Part shown: positions 45,372 to 57,321 of the stretch, piece after piece
How positions within the stretch are numbered: the stretch's first letter is position 1
Layout: every line of letters begins with the position of its first letter
Assembly: GCF_010093815.1 (NCBI RefSeq)
Contig: NW_022985553.1
Coordinates: 1,646,133 to 1,710,132 of the forward strand
From: Pseudovirgaria hyperparasitica
Taxonomy: Eukaryota; Ascomycota; Dothideomycetes; Acrospermales; Acrospermaceae
Reading direction: 5' to 3'
Length of the DNA stretch: 64,000 bases
The notes under the pieces: generated by a model
What the model saw: only the letters and a program-made list of their open reading frames with translations
What the model was told of the DNA's origin: nothing
Database searches by the model: none
Made by a program: the position numbers and the translations under genes

Positions 45372-46343
45372 TTACGCTTTGACATGCTCATCAAACCACT
45401 GCACAGCCTGATAGAACGCCTGCTCCTTCGCAAACCGAATCTGCTTCTGCGACACATCGCCCCTGACCGCAAAACCGTGCTCCACGCCCGAGAACAGGTT
45501 CAGCTGATACGTCGCCTTCATCTCCTTGAGAATATCCTCCGTCTGGCGCCTCTTCTCGGCTGGGAAGATCTTGTCCGTCTCTGCAACACCACACACACAT
45601 CTCATTAGCCATCCGCCACTCACTCACACACAGAATCCAAAAAACCAGACACCAAGAAAAACCACATACCTGCAGCCGCAATACTCAACGGCCCCTCCAC
45701 ACCCCTCAACTCCTCCTCGTCCACGAAACTCGGATGCGCCGTGAACCCGGCATCCACGCCGCCCTTCGCGTTCAGGAATCGCGCCACATACTTGCCGCCG
45801 AAACAGTAGCCCACAGCCCCGAGCTTCTGTACGCCTGCGCTGCGCATCGCTGCGATTGTGGCTGCCACGATCGGATCAACGTTGGCGGGCAGGTGGTTCT
45901 GCAGCCAGTCCATGATCTGGAAGCCCTCGGGGGGGTTCAGCTTGACCGGGTCGCCGGAGAAGAGGTCGGGCATGACGGTGAAGTAGCCGTTGGCGGCGAA
46001 TTGGTCGGCGATGCTGATGGTGGGCGGTGTTAGAGACGTTTATATATGTGTGTGTATGTAGAGATGTGTGTTTGTGCATGTAAGGTAGGTGTCTGGCAGG
46101 GGCTTACAGCTGGGCGTTTATGAATTCGTGGCCGATGACGTCCGGCAGGAGGAGGACGCCGTAGGTAGTGCTTTTATCTTGCGGGAAAGAGACATAGGCT
46201 TGGTCTGCGCGGTGGTCAGTCTGTGTTTGCAATGGACGCGTTTGGGAGGACATACAGCCACCGAATTCCTGCACTTTGCCAGCTGCTTTGCCCTCGTGCT
46301 TGACGCCGACGGTGCAGCATTGAGCGGGGGCGTTGGAGGTCAT
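45372..46343 (-). CDS. Dienelactone hydrolase family protein
   Basis: Four exons (46256-46343, 46108-46204, 45670-46013, 45372-45580) give 245 residues, the normal size. The complete catalytic triad is visible: Cys132 (GAVGYCFGGKY), Asp179 (ETDKIFP) and His211 (GVEHGFAVRG). The core is an alpha/beta hydrolase (LLLPDVIGHEFINAQLIADQ, then FTVMPDLFSGDPV). The family opens dienelactones in aromatic catabolism, but many fungal members have unknown substrates. There is no signal peptide, so it is cytosolic. It lies 2.1 kb from the hydrolase-NTF2 fusion whose corresponding active site is lost. Confidence 0.92.
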
Positions 46344-47225
46344 TGTGGGGCGAGTCGATCAATTGAAGTTGAAGTCTTGAGGGTCAGAGGTATAAGAACG
46401 AGTAAGTTGAAGGAAGTGGGAGTACGAGAGCTGCAAGATAATCAATTATAAGGTCCAGCTGTCCCACATTTGTCATCGGTATTCGCATGTCCATTTGAAA
46501 CTTATCACTGGAGTTAGCCGGGAAAGCGGAGTTAGGTGATCCCTGAGGTCGATTTGCCGTTATCCATTATGCCCTCTAATTAGCAGGTGCTAGTCGATAC
46601 CCCTGCACATTTGTTGTCTAATCCGTTGGATGTGTCTGTTGGTTCTAGGGTGAAAACCAAAAATCCTTATGGCTGCCGCAAGTGGATTCGCTGATTATAG
46701 TTATTACTGGAACAGGGGACAACATTGGAACGGCTCTCGACGTCTGGCCGGATATGTCATAGTCCATGGCACTTCGGCTTTGGGGTCCGGTCCGCGCACT
46801 ATCTGTTAATCACTTACAAGTCACGGCCGAGGGCATGAAGGGACCGTAGGCCCTCGTACACAGATCAGCTCCGGCTCTCCTATATTCCATGCGAGTGATT
46901 TCGTTGTATTTGTTCCATTTCACTTCAATACTGTACAGTAACAACGCGACCTAGAAGTCTCTCTCAGGGACTCACCACCTCCCGTAGATCCCATATCGCC
47001 CAGCCTCGCAGGTCCTAAGATTATTTTGTGATATTTATGTGCTGACGCCCGGTCGTCATGTAAAGCAAACGACCCTTCCCATAGTACGAACTCCATGATG
47101 CAAATCGCCCGTATCTGGTCTCTGGTTGAAGAGATGCCGCCGAGTATAGCTTGCTCAGATCTTTTCGATAGTCTGCTCCATTGCACAACGGCTGGCATTA
47201 ACATACGGTCTTCCAAACCTGTGCT
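46344..47225. other. Intergenic region between dienelactone hydrolase and hrp1
   Basis: 880 nt, no supported gene. It contains the hydrolase promoter and the hrp1 3' region. Confidence 0.5.
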
Positions 47226-50200
47226 CTATCGAGCATACGGATGATACCCCCGGTGCCCTCCTCGTCCACCGCCTCGGTAGTTTGCACCAGGTCTACCAGC
47301 ATTCTTTGGGCCCGTCGGCGCACCAGCAGGGGCAGCGCTCGGTGTCGATGATGATGAATCTGCACCTCCGCCTCCGCCTCGGCTGGCGGTGCCACCACGA
47401 CCACCCCTGAAACCGCCTCGGCCGCCCCCAGGTCCGGACGGAGCATTAGGAATGTTAGGTTGCGGAACGTCGTCGTACATGCCTTCCCAGCTCGTGGGTC
47501 CGTTCTGTCCATATCCGCCGCCATTGCCAAAAGAACCGCCCTGCATGCGACGCGCTTGCTGTTGCTCGTACTTCTGGTGCTCGAAGGCAAGCTGTTCCAT
47601 GGCATTGTAGCCGGGCCGGGCGCCACCGGGACCTTGAGGGCCAGGGGATGGAGAAAAGTTTCCTCCAGGCCCAGGTGTCCCTTGCTGTTGTTGCTGTTGC
47701 ATCTGCATTTGTTGCATTTGTTGCATCTGCTGCATCATGGCGGGATTCATTTGGCCCATCTGGCCGCCTGGAGACTGTGGGTTGGGAGAGCCTTGACCTT
47801 GGTTCTGAGCTTGCATCATCATTTGCTGCATCATTTGAGGATTCATCTGGCCCATAGGACCCCCCATATTATTCATGCCCTGGCCCATGGCCATCTGTTG
47901 CTGCATCATCTGGAAATATTGTTGCATCCTTTGCCAGTACGACGCCATCATAGCAGGAGTCATGCCGTTCTGCCCGCCGTTCTGGCCTCCTTGATCACCC
48001 TGGTTTTGTTGATTGTCCTGACCACCATAGTTGTTGTCATTTCCTCGGCCAAATTTGCCGTCGAACTTGCCCCTTCCAAACCCTTTCGAGTTGTCCTCTT
48101 GCTGCAAATTTCCTCGGGGTTGTGCCCTCTTCACTTCAATCATCTTGCCATGGATCTCCAAGGGCCGGGACAAAGTGGCGTCAACAGCAGCATCACCATC
48201 GAATGTAACGAAACCGAAACCACGTGGTCGACCCGTGTCCTTGTCCATCATCAATGTCGCGTCTACGACACGTCCAAACTGCATAAAGAAGGACTTGAAA
48301 TCGTGCTCGGTGCATTCTTGGCTGACACCACCAACAAATATCTTACTGGTGCGTTCTTGCTCTTCTCGGGGAATAGCTCGTTTAGGATCAATCTATCACA
48401 AGTCAGAAAGCATTTTAGAACATGAGCTGGTAAGCCTACGATTTTTCCATCCAGGTAATGCTCCTTGACCATTACGGTGTTGACACATTTTGGATCTTTG
48501 AACGTGAGAAAGCCAAAGCCACGTGATCGTCCCGACGCGCTATCACGCATAACGGTACACTCTATGACCTCTCCAAACTGAGAGAAATAGTCTTTCATCG
48601 ATTCTAAAGTGGCATCAGCATTATAATCCCGCGCACAGGGCACCATGGCGTCATGTAACGGAGTCAAAGCCAACTATGCATGGGACCGAGATTCTGGAGC
48701 GACTCACGTTCGGTTGTTTCCCAGTTCAAGCCACCGATGAACATCTTTCTATAAACAAAACAAGTTATTAGCAGACATTTACATCAAACTGCGATATTGA
48801 TACCCAATCATCCAGCAACATGGTGGTATTACAACTCCGTTATGGTCGCGCAGTCTCATTTCAACACTCCGAAGCCGTGGTGGTCGGTCATTCAAATGAA
48901 AAGTCAGAGGGCGTGTCATTCAGTCCATCATCAGCGGTGCGTATGGTGGTAGCAAGCAAAAGCTCTTGTTGACTCTCTCATGGGCTTCGTCAAACTCAGG
49001 CTACCATCTCCAATGTCTTCCAAAGCTTCTCGTTCAATATGAATTGCTCTAGCTGTATTGCGTAGCTGCTATCTTCGGGTTTGAGCAACGCTTCATTAAC
49101 CCTTTTTGCGGCTTCCCACGTCAACGCAATGGTGTGTTGACAAATGTCCACGCCAGAGGAAATTCCTGCCACAAGGAATAAAGCAATCGGGCGCGCGAAG
49201 GCTGTCTCTTGGTATTGAGTCGGAGCTAGGTAATGTGTATCTGTGCGAGATATATACGCTTCGTTTGCCGAAGCAATAGCAGATACGATAGCCTCAGAAT
49301 TTCCTTTGGTCCTTGACGTTTTGCATGTGCCCGCTTGCTCTATCAAGAATTATCGACATAAAGCTAGGACTTCTAATGAACGGCCTTTTTACCCATGCCG
49401 CTGGGTAGGTTCGTCGGAGCGGCGAACAATATTACTCTGACGGAATGCTTGCTTTGACTGATGACCACGACCACCCACTAGTCATGTGCCGCATTGCTCG
49501 CACATTCTAGCTTCAACTTTTGGAGTCCTGGCATATTTTGACCGTGTTCATCAGATCCAGCTAGAGCGCACCCTCAAGAATCTCCTTAGCACCATGTGAC
49601 CCCCTGCCCTGAGGTTCGAAATGCTGAGCAAGAATGCCAGTCCGACAATAGCTTCTGCACCGTGCCACCACGGCCCAGGAAAATCCATACGCTGTGAGAC
49701 CTTGCGACTGCAAACCTTGACTGAACTGATCGACCTCGGATCGACCGCCCAAATCCGACCCAACCGGTCATCAAGTCGTTTCAGAGGTTTCAATGGCGTA
49801 CAGCTAGTTTCAGGGCAACGACCATGTTGCAGATGATTGAGAGAACAAAATACATGAAATACAGATAGGGAATGTACTTACCCATCTTCTTTAATACCTA
49901 TGGGTGGGTAGTTGTCCTCACCACCATTTGATTGATTATAACTGTTATCGTTGTAGTCCCCACCTTGTGTATTGCCGTAATTATTGTCGTAGCTACCACC
50001 TGCCCCATTTGACGTGTTCATATCGAAACCGGCATTGCCTGATACGACTGGTGCGGACTGTGGCTCAGATTTGACTACAGGTTGAGCAGGTTCAGGCTCA
50101 GGTGCTGGTGCTGATGCCTGTGCAGGTGCCGGCGCTGGTGCATCAGTCGGTGGCGCATCTTCAGTCTCGTAGCTTGTCCGAATCAGCGAGAGGTCCGTGT

Positions 50201-50272
50201 ACGATAAGTTGAAGGGCATACTCACATATCTGCGAAGAGATCATCCTCGTTGTAGTCTTCTCCATCAGCCAT
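47226..50272 (-). CDS. hrp1: Hrp1/Nab4-type hnRNP with two RRMs and Gln/Gly-rich tail
   Basis: Five exons (50226-50272, 49882-50172, 48708-48748, 48440-48603, 47226-48392) give 569 residues. Hrp1 binds the polyadenylation enhancer element in pre-mRNA as cleavage factor IB and shuttles with mRNA. An acidic N-terminus (MADGEDYNEDDLFADI) and a Pro/Ala/Asn-rich region precede RRM1 (KMFIGGLNWETTEQ, then SRGFGFLTF) and RRM2 (KIFVGGVSQECTEHDF, then PRGFGFVTF). The tail is rich in Asn, Gln, Met and Gly with RGG repeats and looks prion-like. Splicing of the second intron (48749-49881, 1133 nt) is required to join KEDG to KMFIGG. All other introns are near 50-105 nt. It is head to head with gyp1. Confidence 0.93.
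48749..49881 (-). other. Exceptionally long (1133 nt) intron of hrp1
   Basis: Donor GTAAGT at 49881 and acceptor TTATAG before 48748; the flanking exons join in frame at a conserved position just before RRM1. Every other intron in this window is under about 190 nt. The interior carries open frames described separately. Confidence 0.8.
48996..49346 (-). other. Possible nested ORF inside the hrp1 intron
   Basis: 116 codons on the same strand as hrp1. The peptide is protein-like, with helical segments (TIALTWEAAKRVNEALLKPE and SSYAIQLEQFILNEKLWKTL), but no family is recognised and no convincing start or partner exon was found. Further frames at 49551-49793 also look protein-like, which may mean a nested gene, a decayed gene fragment or chance. 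Confidence 0.25.
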
Positions 50273-50684
50273 GTTCACCCTGATTGCTTTTTTAATGAAG
50301 TCTGATCAGAATCGATGAGCAGATCGCGAAGAAGCGCCCTGTGTTGACGTTGTCAAACTATTTCGGGTGACGTCCGGTAGAGTTAGGAGATCGGTGGAGA
50401 AGAGATGTAGAGTCGCCCGACGCGATCAGAGTTATCGGTAAATGTGGAATCTCGACGCACGAACAGATCCCTGGATGATCGCGGCTTGTAGTAGACAAGA
50501 AAACGGCGAGTGTGATACGCAAAGGTGAGTGTTTGAGGTTTGCAGGGCGCGCAGCTCTTCGGGAGCTAAGTAACTCCGGCGCCGGGGTCCTGCCGATACG
50601 TCACAGTGGATTGGGGTTGTTCGATAGACGTGGTCGCTGCGAGCTCGAATTGCCTGAGGGAGAGTGGGGCTGGCAGTCTTAAAC
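50273..50684. promoter_or_regulatory. Divergent promoter of hrp1 and gyp1
   Basis: 412 nt between two divergent start codons. No coding content recognised. Confidence 0.5.
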
Positions 50685-52723
50685 ATGGCCTCCAAGAAGA
50701 ACCAACAGGTCAGTTATCTCGCGTTACTCATGGGCTCACTGAACTGATCACCTCCATAGGAGATGGTCCAGGTCGGTTCGTAGCTGTCCCGACACGATAT
50801 GCTAGACGAACAGCAAAGCTAACATCTATTCCTCAATGACGCAGATCGTTCTGGGTAAGTTTCAACACGTCGCTCTGCTCTCGGTCGTACTGAAATCATG
50901 CGCAGATCGGCATCACCCTTCTGGAAATCGTCTAACGCGAGCGCCTCCAAAGAGTACGAGAGCAAAAAGATCATAGGCGCTTCATACTCTCACGCCGATA
51001 TACTCAAATTCGACTCCTTGTAAGGACATTACTATCTAAGAACGTGGATGTGGACTTATGGCGCAGGTCCGGCACCAATAGATCACATCCGAAGACACCG
51101 CCGGTATCCAACTCTCGTGAATCTAGTGCCCCGCCTTCAAGTAAACCCTCGAGTCGTCTATCACCCCCGCCCCAAAAACGATATACATCCTTCTTACAGT
51201 ACACGAACAATGATTGGGACGCAGAAGGAGAGGACAATGATGATGACGAAGAAGAGGACTTCGTGCTGGAGGATGATGACGAAGATGAGTTTGGGCTCCC
51301 AAGTATAGCAAGCATGCGGCGCAAAGGCAAAAGAAAACCTCCGGACACTCCCGCAAATGATCAAGGGCAGTCTATAGATCCTCATAGTGGAACGGTGTCC
51401 CTCTGGCGCGTTGACACAGGTGACATTGCTGAAGAAAGAGGCATCCCGAATTATCCAGTAGCAAAAAAGAGCGAAGGAAAGATACTACGCCCCCAGTATC
51501 AAGAGATACTCCGAGACCCAGCCAACTCGCTACATCTGATCGATCACCCTACTGTCCACCCTGATGCCAGCTCCAAAGAAAAGGAAGCGCATTCCGCGCG
51601 CCTGGGCCGAATCAACAAGTTCAAGCGTATACTGCAGTCAAGTACGATCTCCTTGGCCGAACTGCGCGATTGCGCATGGTCAGGAGTTCCTGAAGAGGTG
51701 CGCGCCATGTCGTGGCAGATCTTGTTGGGTTATCTACCTACGAGTAGCGAGCGACGTGTCACAGCTTTAGACAGAAAGAGGAAAGAGTACTTGGAGGGTG
51801 TACGTCAAGCTTTCGAAAAGGGGACTGCAACTGGACAGTCGTCTGCAGCTGCAAGCAACCGGGGCAGGGGGAGAGGCTTGGATGAAGCGATCTGGCACCA
51901 GATTAGCATTGACGTTCCCCGAACAAACCCGCATCTTGAGTTATACGGCTACGAAGCAACGCAAAGATCTCTAGAGCGCATCCTGTACGTATGGGCAATT
52001 CGACACCCCGCGAGCGGTTATGTACAGGGCATAAACGATCTCGTGACACCATTCTGGCAAGTCTTTCTTGGAATGTACATAACCGACCCTGATATAGAGT
52101 TCGGCATGGATCCGGGGCAATTACCAAAGCCTGTCCTCGATGCAGTAGAGGCAGATACGTTCTGGTGTCTTACCAAGCTTCTAGACGGCATACAAGACAA
52201 TTACATATACGCGCAACCTGGCATACAACGGCAGGTTGCAAGCTTACGCGACCTAACGGCGAGAATCGATGCTAAGCTGGCAAAGCACCTGGAAAACGAA
52301 GGCGTAGAGTTCATCCAGTTTAGTTTTCGATGGATGAACTGTCTTTTGATGCGGGAGATTTCCGTCAAGAGCACTATCAGGATGTGGGACACGTACCTGG
52401 TGTGTTATGACCCACAACGCAGCGATAAAGATGGTACTAACTTTGTTCACCAGGCGGAAGATCACGGTTTCTCGGACTTTCATCTATATGTCTGTGCGGC
52501 CTTCCTTGCAAAATGGTCCGAACAGCTTCTCAAGATGGACTTTCAAGGCATTATGATGTTTCTGCAAGCTTTACCGACACGGGAGTGGACCGGGAAGGAC
52601 ATCGAGCTTTTACTCAGCGAAGCCTTCATATGGAAGAGTCTCTTTGGGGGTAGTGCTGCGCATTTGAGGAACGATCGCCAGGGTAGCTCAACATTTGGAG
52701 TAGGCATGGGTCCTGACAGATGA
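50685..52723 (+). CDS. gyp1: Gyp1-type Rab GTPase-activating protein (TBC domain)
   Basis: Five exons (50685-50708, 50760-50775, 50845-50854, 50906-51019, 51067-52723) give 606 residues. This arrangement, with microexons of 16 and 10 nt, is the one I found that leads in frame from MASKKNQQ to SASPFWKSS. The middle is acidic and disordered (DDDEEEDFVLEDDDEDE). The TBC domain has the dual catalytic fingers: Arg340 (ISIDVPRTNPHLELY) and Gln375 (GYVQGINDLVTPF), and the C-terminal FSFRWMNCLLMREI block. Gyp1 stimulates GTP hydrolysis by Ypt1/Rab1 at the Golgi. The main TBC exon is certain; the first four small exons are inferred from splice sites and frame. Confidence 0.9.
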
Positions 52724-53217
52724 CACTGAATGTATGAATCGAGCGGACTTTTAGACCAACGTTTGTGATTCTTGCAGTGACTGGGCTCTCTCTCGTGAGG
52801 TCGACATGCTCCTGTACCAAACACACGTCTACACTTTTGATTACAAGTGAATCTCTGTCCATCGTTCGGGTCTTGAAAACTGTTACTCGATTTCATGTTG
52901 TGGTCCGTACTGGTGGCCACTTCAAAGGCTCAAGCTGGACTACGACATCATCAGGGTTGTCAAGCTCATCGCCTGCACTCATCATGGCTCAGACTCGTCC
53001 CACACAAAAGAGGAGTCGGTTCAACCATCGCACTCTCGCACAGTGAGACCGTGTGAACCCCCAATCGATACCACGATCGCAAAGACCCGAGTGTTTGCCT
53101 CACGTTTCCCGGCACCTTGCCTCTCAGATTCCGAGCTTTGTACATCGTGTTTGTCGGCGGTAGTAGATCTCTCTCAGACCTGGCAGTCCAGAAATGGCTC
53201 GAAACGATAGACGGCGC

Positions 53218-53218
<1 letters not shown>

Positions 53219-53250
<32 letters not shown>
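53219..53250. repeat. (AC)16 microsatellite
   Basis: Sixteen uninterrupted AC units. Confidence 0.95.
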
Positions 53251-53253
<3 letters not shown>

Positions 53254-55428
53254 ATGGCGGGATATGCGATGATAAGCTCTGCATGCTGTCATGCCACGCA
53301 CAAGGACACACGATCCGACGATGCGCTTGGCATGGAAAGGGTAGATAATCCGCAGACCGGGTTCACCGTCGACATCGACATCGGCACACATGCCCGTGCT
53401 CGTCTGTCTGCTTTTCCCATACGACCGGTCTCCATCCATATCAAAACGCGCTGAGCATCGTCATCCCGATTCACCACAATCTGACGAAGTGCACCACAAT
53501 CCCATCATCCACACCCAGAATCATCATCATCAGCATCATCCTCGCACCATCTCCCCCCAACGTCCTCCCAGCCCCCTCCCCTTCTCCCAACGGTCGCACC
53601 ACAAAACCTGCACGACCGATGTGCCCCCCTGCCCCTCTAATGGCCCCCAGGTCGGCACTCGAACTCGAACGCACGCGAGCCGCCTTAAGTCCCGACATAT
53701 ACGTGCCGCCAGAAACGCCCCTGAGTTGCACTGCGTCGTGCACTGCACCCGATCGTCGCACCGCTGCCAGCTGCGCTTTGCAACGCTGTGCCGTCGCACT
53801 CTTGGTGTCCTGAATGGCTTGGTTGGTGGTTGGCTCGTGGATCGGGGGCGTGGTGGTGTGATGGGTGTGTAGTGGTGTGTGATGGTGTACTAGAGAGGGG
53901 GAGGGGAGGTTTGTGGGATGAAGTGGAGTGGGTGGGACAGATTCTGGTCACTTGGGAGCGGGCGAGGGAAGTGAGGGTGAAAGCTGGGAGAATGGGGTGT
54001 CGTGGCAAGAGAATATTTTTCTCGAGGATTTGTGTCTCTTTGGTGTTGTGGTGGCTGGTGAGAAGAAGTATCTTGTACACGCGAACTATGGCTGCGGCTG
54101 CTGCTGCTGCGCTTCAGACGGCGCTTTCATGTACGTATGTATATAGAGGCCCAGAGCTATTCATATCAACGCGTGTCATCCGTATGGTACAATACCTCAC
54201 ACTGAAGTAGAACTACCTTTGTTGTTATACGGATGTGAGTCGGAACACGGAAGTCGGTGATACAATACACTTCTCTTCGTGACGGTGACAGGGCAGCAGT
54301 ATGCCCACTCCTCGCCCTTCCTTTAGAGTTTCTATTCCTGGTCCAAATAAGCTTTTCGATACGATACCACTGACCTAAGAGTGGTCAGAGGGGTATTATG
54401 CTCTGCCAACTAGACGTGTCTGTCTATATGTCACACAGCCGTTGTTTCATCGTAGAAGGAATTGGTGTATGCTCGGTTTTTGGGAAGTCGTGGGTGTACT
54501 TGTTGCACCAAGGAGGTGTTGTAGACCTATAACATCGTCGTCACTGGTGGGGGTTGTGATGGTACACGAGAAGACCCGATCATCGGAATAGATTCTGAGG
54601 TTAGTGTTCTGAAGGCGTGTTTGTACGAGAGCTTGGGAATCGTTTGTCTTGGTTGACGTTTATCGGTGTGAGCGTGGAAAGGCGTGTGCCATTCAACGGT
54701 ACTGTTCACGGTATCAGCAGAACTAGATCATATCACAATAACAACAGCTCATATAAACACATGCCGTCAGGCACAAATGTTTCATTCAGTCTCGTGCTAC
54801 CTGCGGGACCTGCTTTCTTCAAAACAAACGGCCGAGTTGTCCTTTAACGGGACTACAGTCGACCGCCAGTCGTTGATGTGCGGCTGGCTGCAGGTATGGA
54901 CAGTCGAAGTTCGTGACACTATTATAAACTCGACTATAATAGAGTACGCAATATATACATGATGTACACCTTACTTCACCACAGGCGCGCCCAGCGCATA
55001 TACACACGTAGTACTCACACTCCAAGGCGCCCAAGCCGTCAAGGCCCATCTATCCATCCACCCAGCACACATCCAGTACAAAGAAATGGCCATCATACAA
55101 TTTCATATCCAGCAAGTCCATCCACCCAACCCAGCAGCTAGGTCCCGGCACGTACCACACTCACCGTAGCAAGTCAGTCCATGCGTGGTCGCACCGCGGA
55201 TAATAAAAGTCTGGGTCCCTATAACATAGAACGTGTGTGTGTGGATGGGAAAAACCGCCGCCCGGGGGGAGAGCCAGCCAGCCATCGCTGTCTATCCAAT
55301 CCATCCATCCATTCATCCATCTCTGGTCGTTCCATGGTTCGTTCGAACATGCGGGCCGGAAACTCCACTCGGCTGGATCCATCCATCCATCCAATCCATC
55401 AATGGAAGTTGCGGGAGCACGACAGTTT

Positions 55429-55456
55429 ACCCGTACCCGTACCCGTACCCGTACCT
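55429..55456. repeat. (ACCCGT)n hexanucleotide repeat
   Basis: More than four perfect ACCCGT units, immediately followed by CTG then CCG triplet runs (55456-55491). Confidence 0.9.
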
Positions 55457-55491
55457 GCTGCTGCTGCTGCCGCTGCCGCCGCCGCCGCCGC
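55456..55491. repeat. (CTG)n/(CCG)n triplet tract
   Basis: About five CTG units passing into CCG units. Confidence 0.85.
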
Positions 55492-56197
55492 TGTGCAGGA
55501 AAACCTGCTTTTCTCGTGTCTGTCACGATCTAGCTCAGAACATGGCGCGGTTTCCATGCTGGCTGGCGGATTGGACCAGCCACACACAAAACGGGTTTTG
55601 ACATTTTCGTGGTTCTGGTATTATGCGATTGCGGGCGCTGGGATTATGCTTGTGGGAGGGAAGCGAAGGCCTGGGATCCATATAGATCGCGTGAGTAGAA
55701 GACACATTTTCTTTTTCGGGCAATTGTGATCTTGGGGTGGTGGTGGGTTTTTGATGTAGATATGGTGATGCGCTAGGCTAGGTATACAAGAAGAATATGG
55801 TCAATCTACGTGGCGGAGATGCTTTGTTCCGCTACCGTTAGTCTCTGCGATGAAGCTACAGCTTGTGTTTCACGACACGGATGCCTTGTACAACGTCGAT
55901 GATAGCATCTGTACACCCCCCCCTCCAAACCATACGCACCGCCCAACTGACCACAGAAAAACACAACCGGGAAAGTAGGCCATCCAATTGACAGATATTA
56001 CCAGGAACGGAGCAATCGAAATCCGAGTCCCGATATCTAGTCAGGGCACCAGCGGAGAAGAAGCACGAACGGACCCAAAATAGAACGATTGAGAAGACGA
56101 AGAAGGGCCTTTCGATGGAGAAAACCAGAGGTGGCATGATCGTTTGGACTTGACTTGTCTGGACGGGACCTGTCGGTGCTAGCCCAAGTCGAGCATC

Positions 56198-56235
56198 ATG
56201 CATACATACATGTTGTTATGTATGTATGTATGTAT
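56198..56235. repeat. (ATGT)n inverted repeat
   Basis: CATACATACATG, then a short TTGTT spacer, then ATGTATGTATGTATGTATG: the arms are complementary and could form a hairpin or cruciform. Confidence 0.8.
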
Positions 56236-56263
56236 GAGCGATGGATTCTACCCCACACACAGC

Positions 56264-56284
56264 ACAGCACAGCACAGCACAGCC
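56264..56284. repeat. (CACAG)n pentanucleotide repeat
   Basis: Four CACAG units. Confidence 0.8.
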
Positions 56285-57281
56285 CATCTGTGTATGTATG
56301 TTTTGTAGTTCGCACGTCGGATCGCGAGGCCGACCCACGTACATACATCCATACATACATCCTACATCGTACTGAATGAGAGAATAACAACACCTACCCG
56401 CACACACACACACAAGGCAAATGACTCGGATAGGGAGAGCATCATCCATTCATCATAATGGGTCGCTATTCGGCCCACCTAGCACACACCCAGCAAGACA
56501 GCCAGAGAAGAAGACCCCCCCTTCCCTGGGCCCCTCGGAGCGCCCCTTCTTGCGGTCTCAAGCGAGTTATGATAGGGTAGATTGAGGATGGTGGTCCAGA
56601 TGCCAGCCGGGGATAATATAGATTGCACACCCTCGTCTCCCACTCACTCCCTCGACACAATTCAAACCAGGGGAAAGAGAGGCAAACAAGCGGTGAATAA
56701 TCTGAAAAATTCCAGGCCTTCCCCCCCTCCCTGCCTCCCTAAATTGATGCACAATCAAGAATGCGGCGTAGAAAAAAACAAGAGAGACGAGTGAGGTATA
56801 TGTGTGTGGAGCATTTCTTGAAGAAAGGTCTCAGACGGACCCTCCTCCTGGCCGGAGTGAGAGCCTGTTGAAGGAGGCGGCGACGAGATGAGGAGATTAA
56901 TTAGTAAAGGAGGGAAGTATTTGTTGTGGTGGGTGGAGAAATTTAAAAAAACCAAAAAAAAACGTCGCAACTGCAATTGAACGAGGAGGAGGAGGGCTGA
57001 ACTCATGATGACGGGCAGATCCAGCGGGCGGGAGCCAATGCGAGGACGGGACAATGAAGACGTGCCGGTAGGGGCGCAATCCTTGTCTCTGGCGAGCTAG
57101 GTATGTAGTAGGTAGGTGAAGGAACAAGATGGAGCATTATTATGGCTTTGCCTACTACCTACCTACTATCAAGGCAGGCCAGCGACGAAGTGGCTTGCAT
57201 TGGCTGATGGCTGATATTCGACATGATATGTATATATCTATCCAACACAACTCAACACAACACAGCACTGTACGAGTGGAT

Positions 57282-57282
<1 letters not shown>

Positions 57283-57318
<36 letters not shown>
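57283..57318. repeat. (CA)18 microsatellite
   Basis: Eighteen uninterrupted CA units. Confidence 0.95.

Positions 57319-57321
<3 letters not shown>

Noticed and set aside
55181-55729. 182-codon open frame in the microsatellite island
   Set aside because: Its length comes from simple repeats that code Pro-Val and poly-Ala. No domain or splice context.
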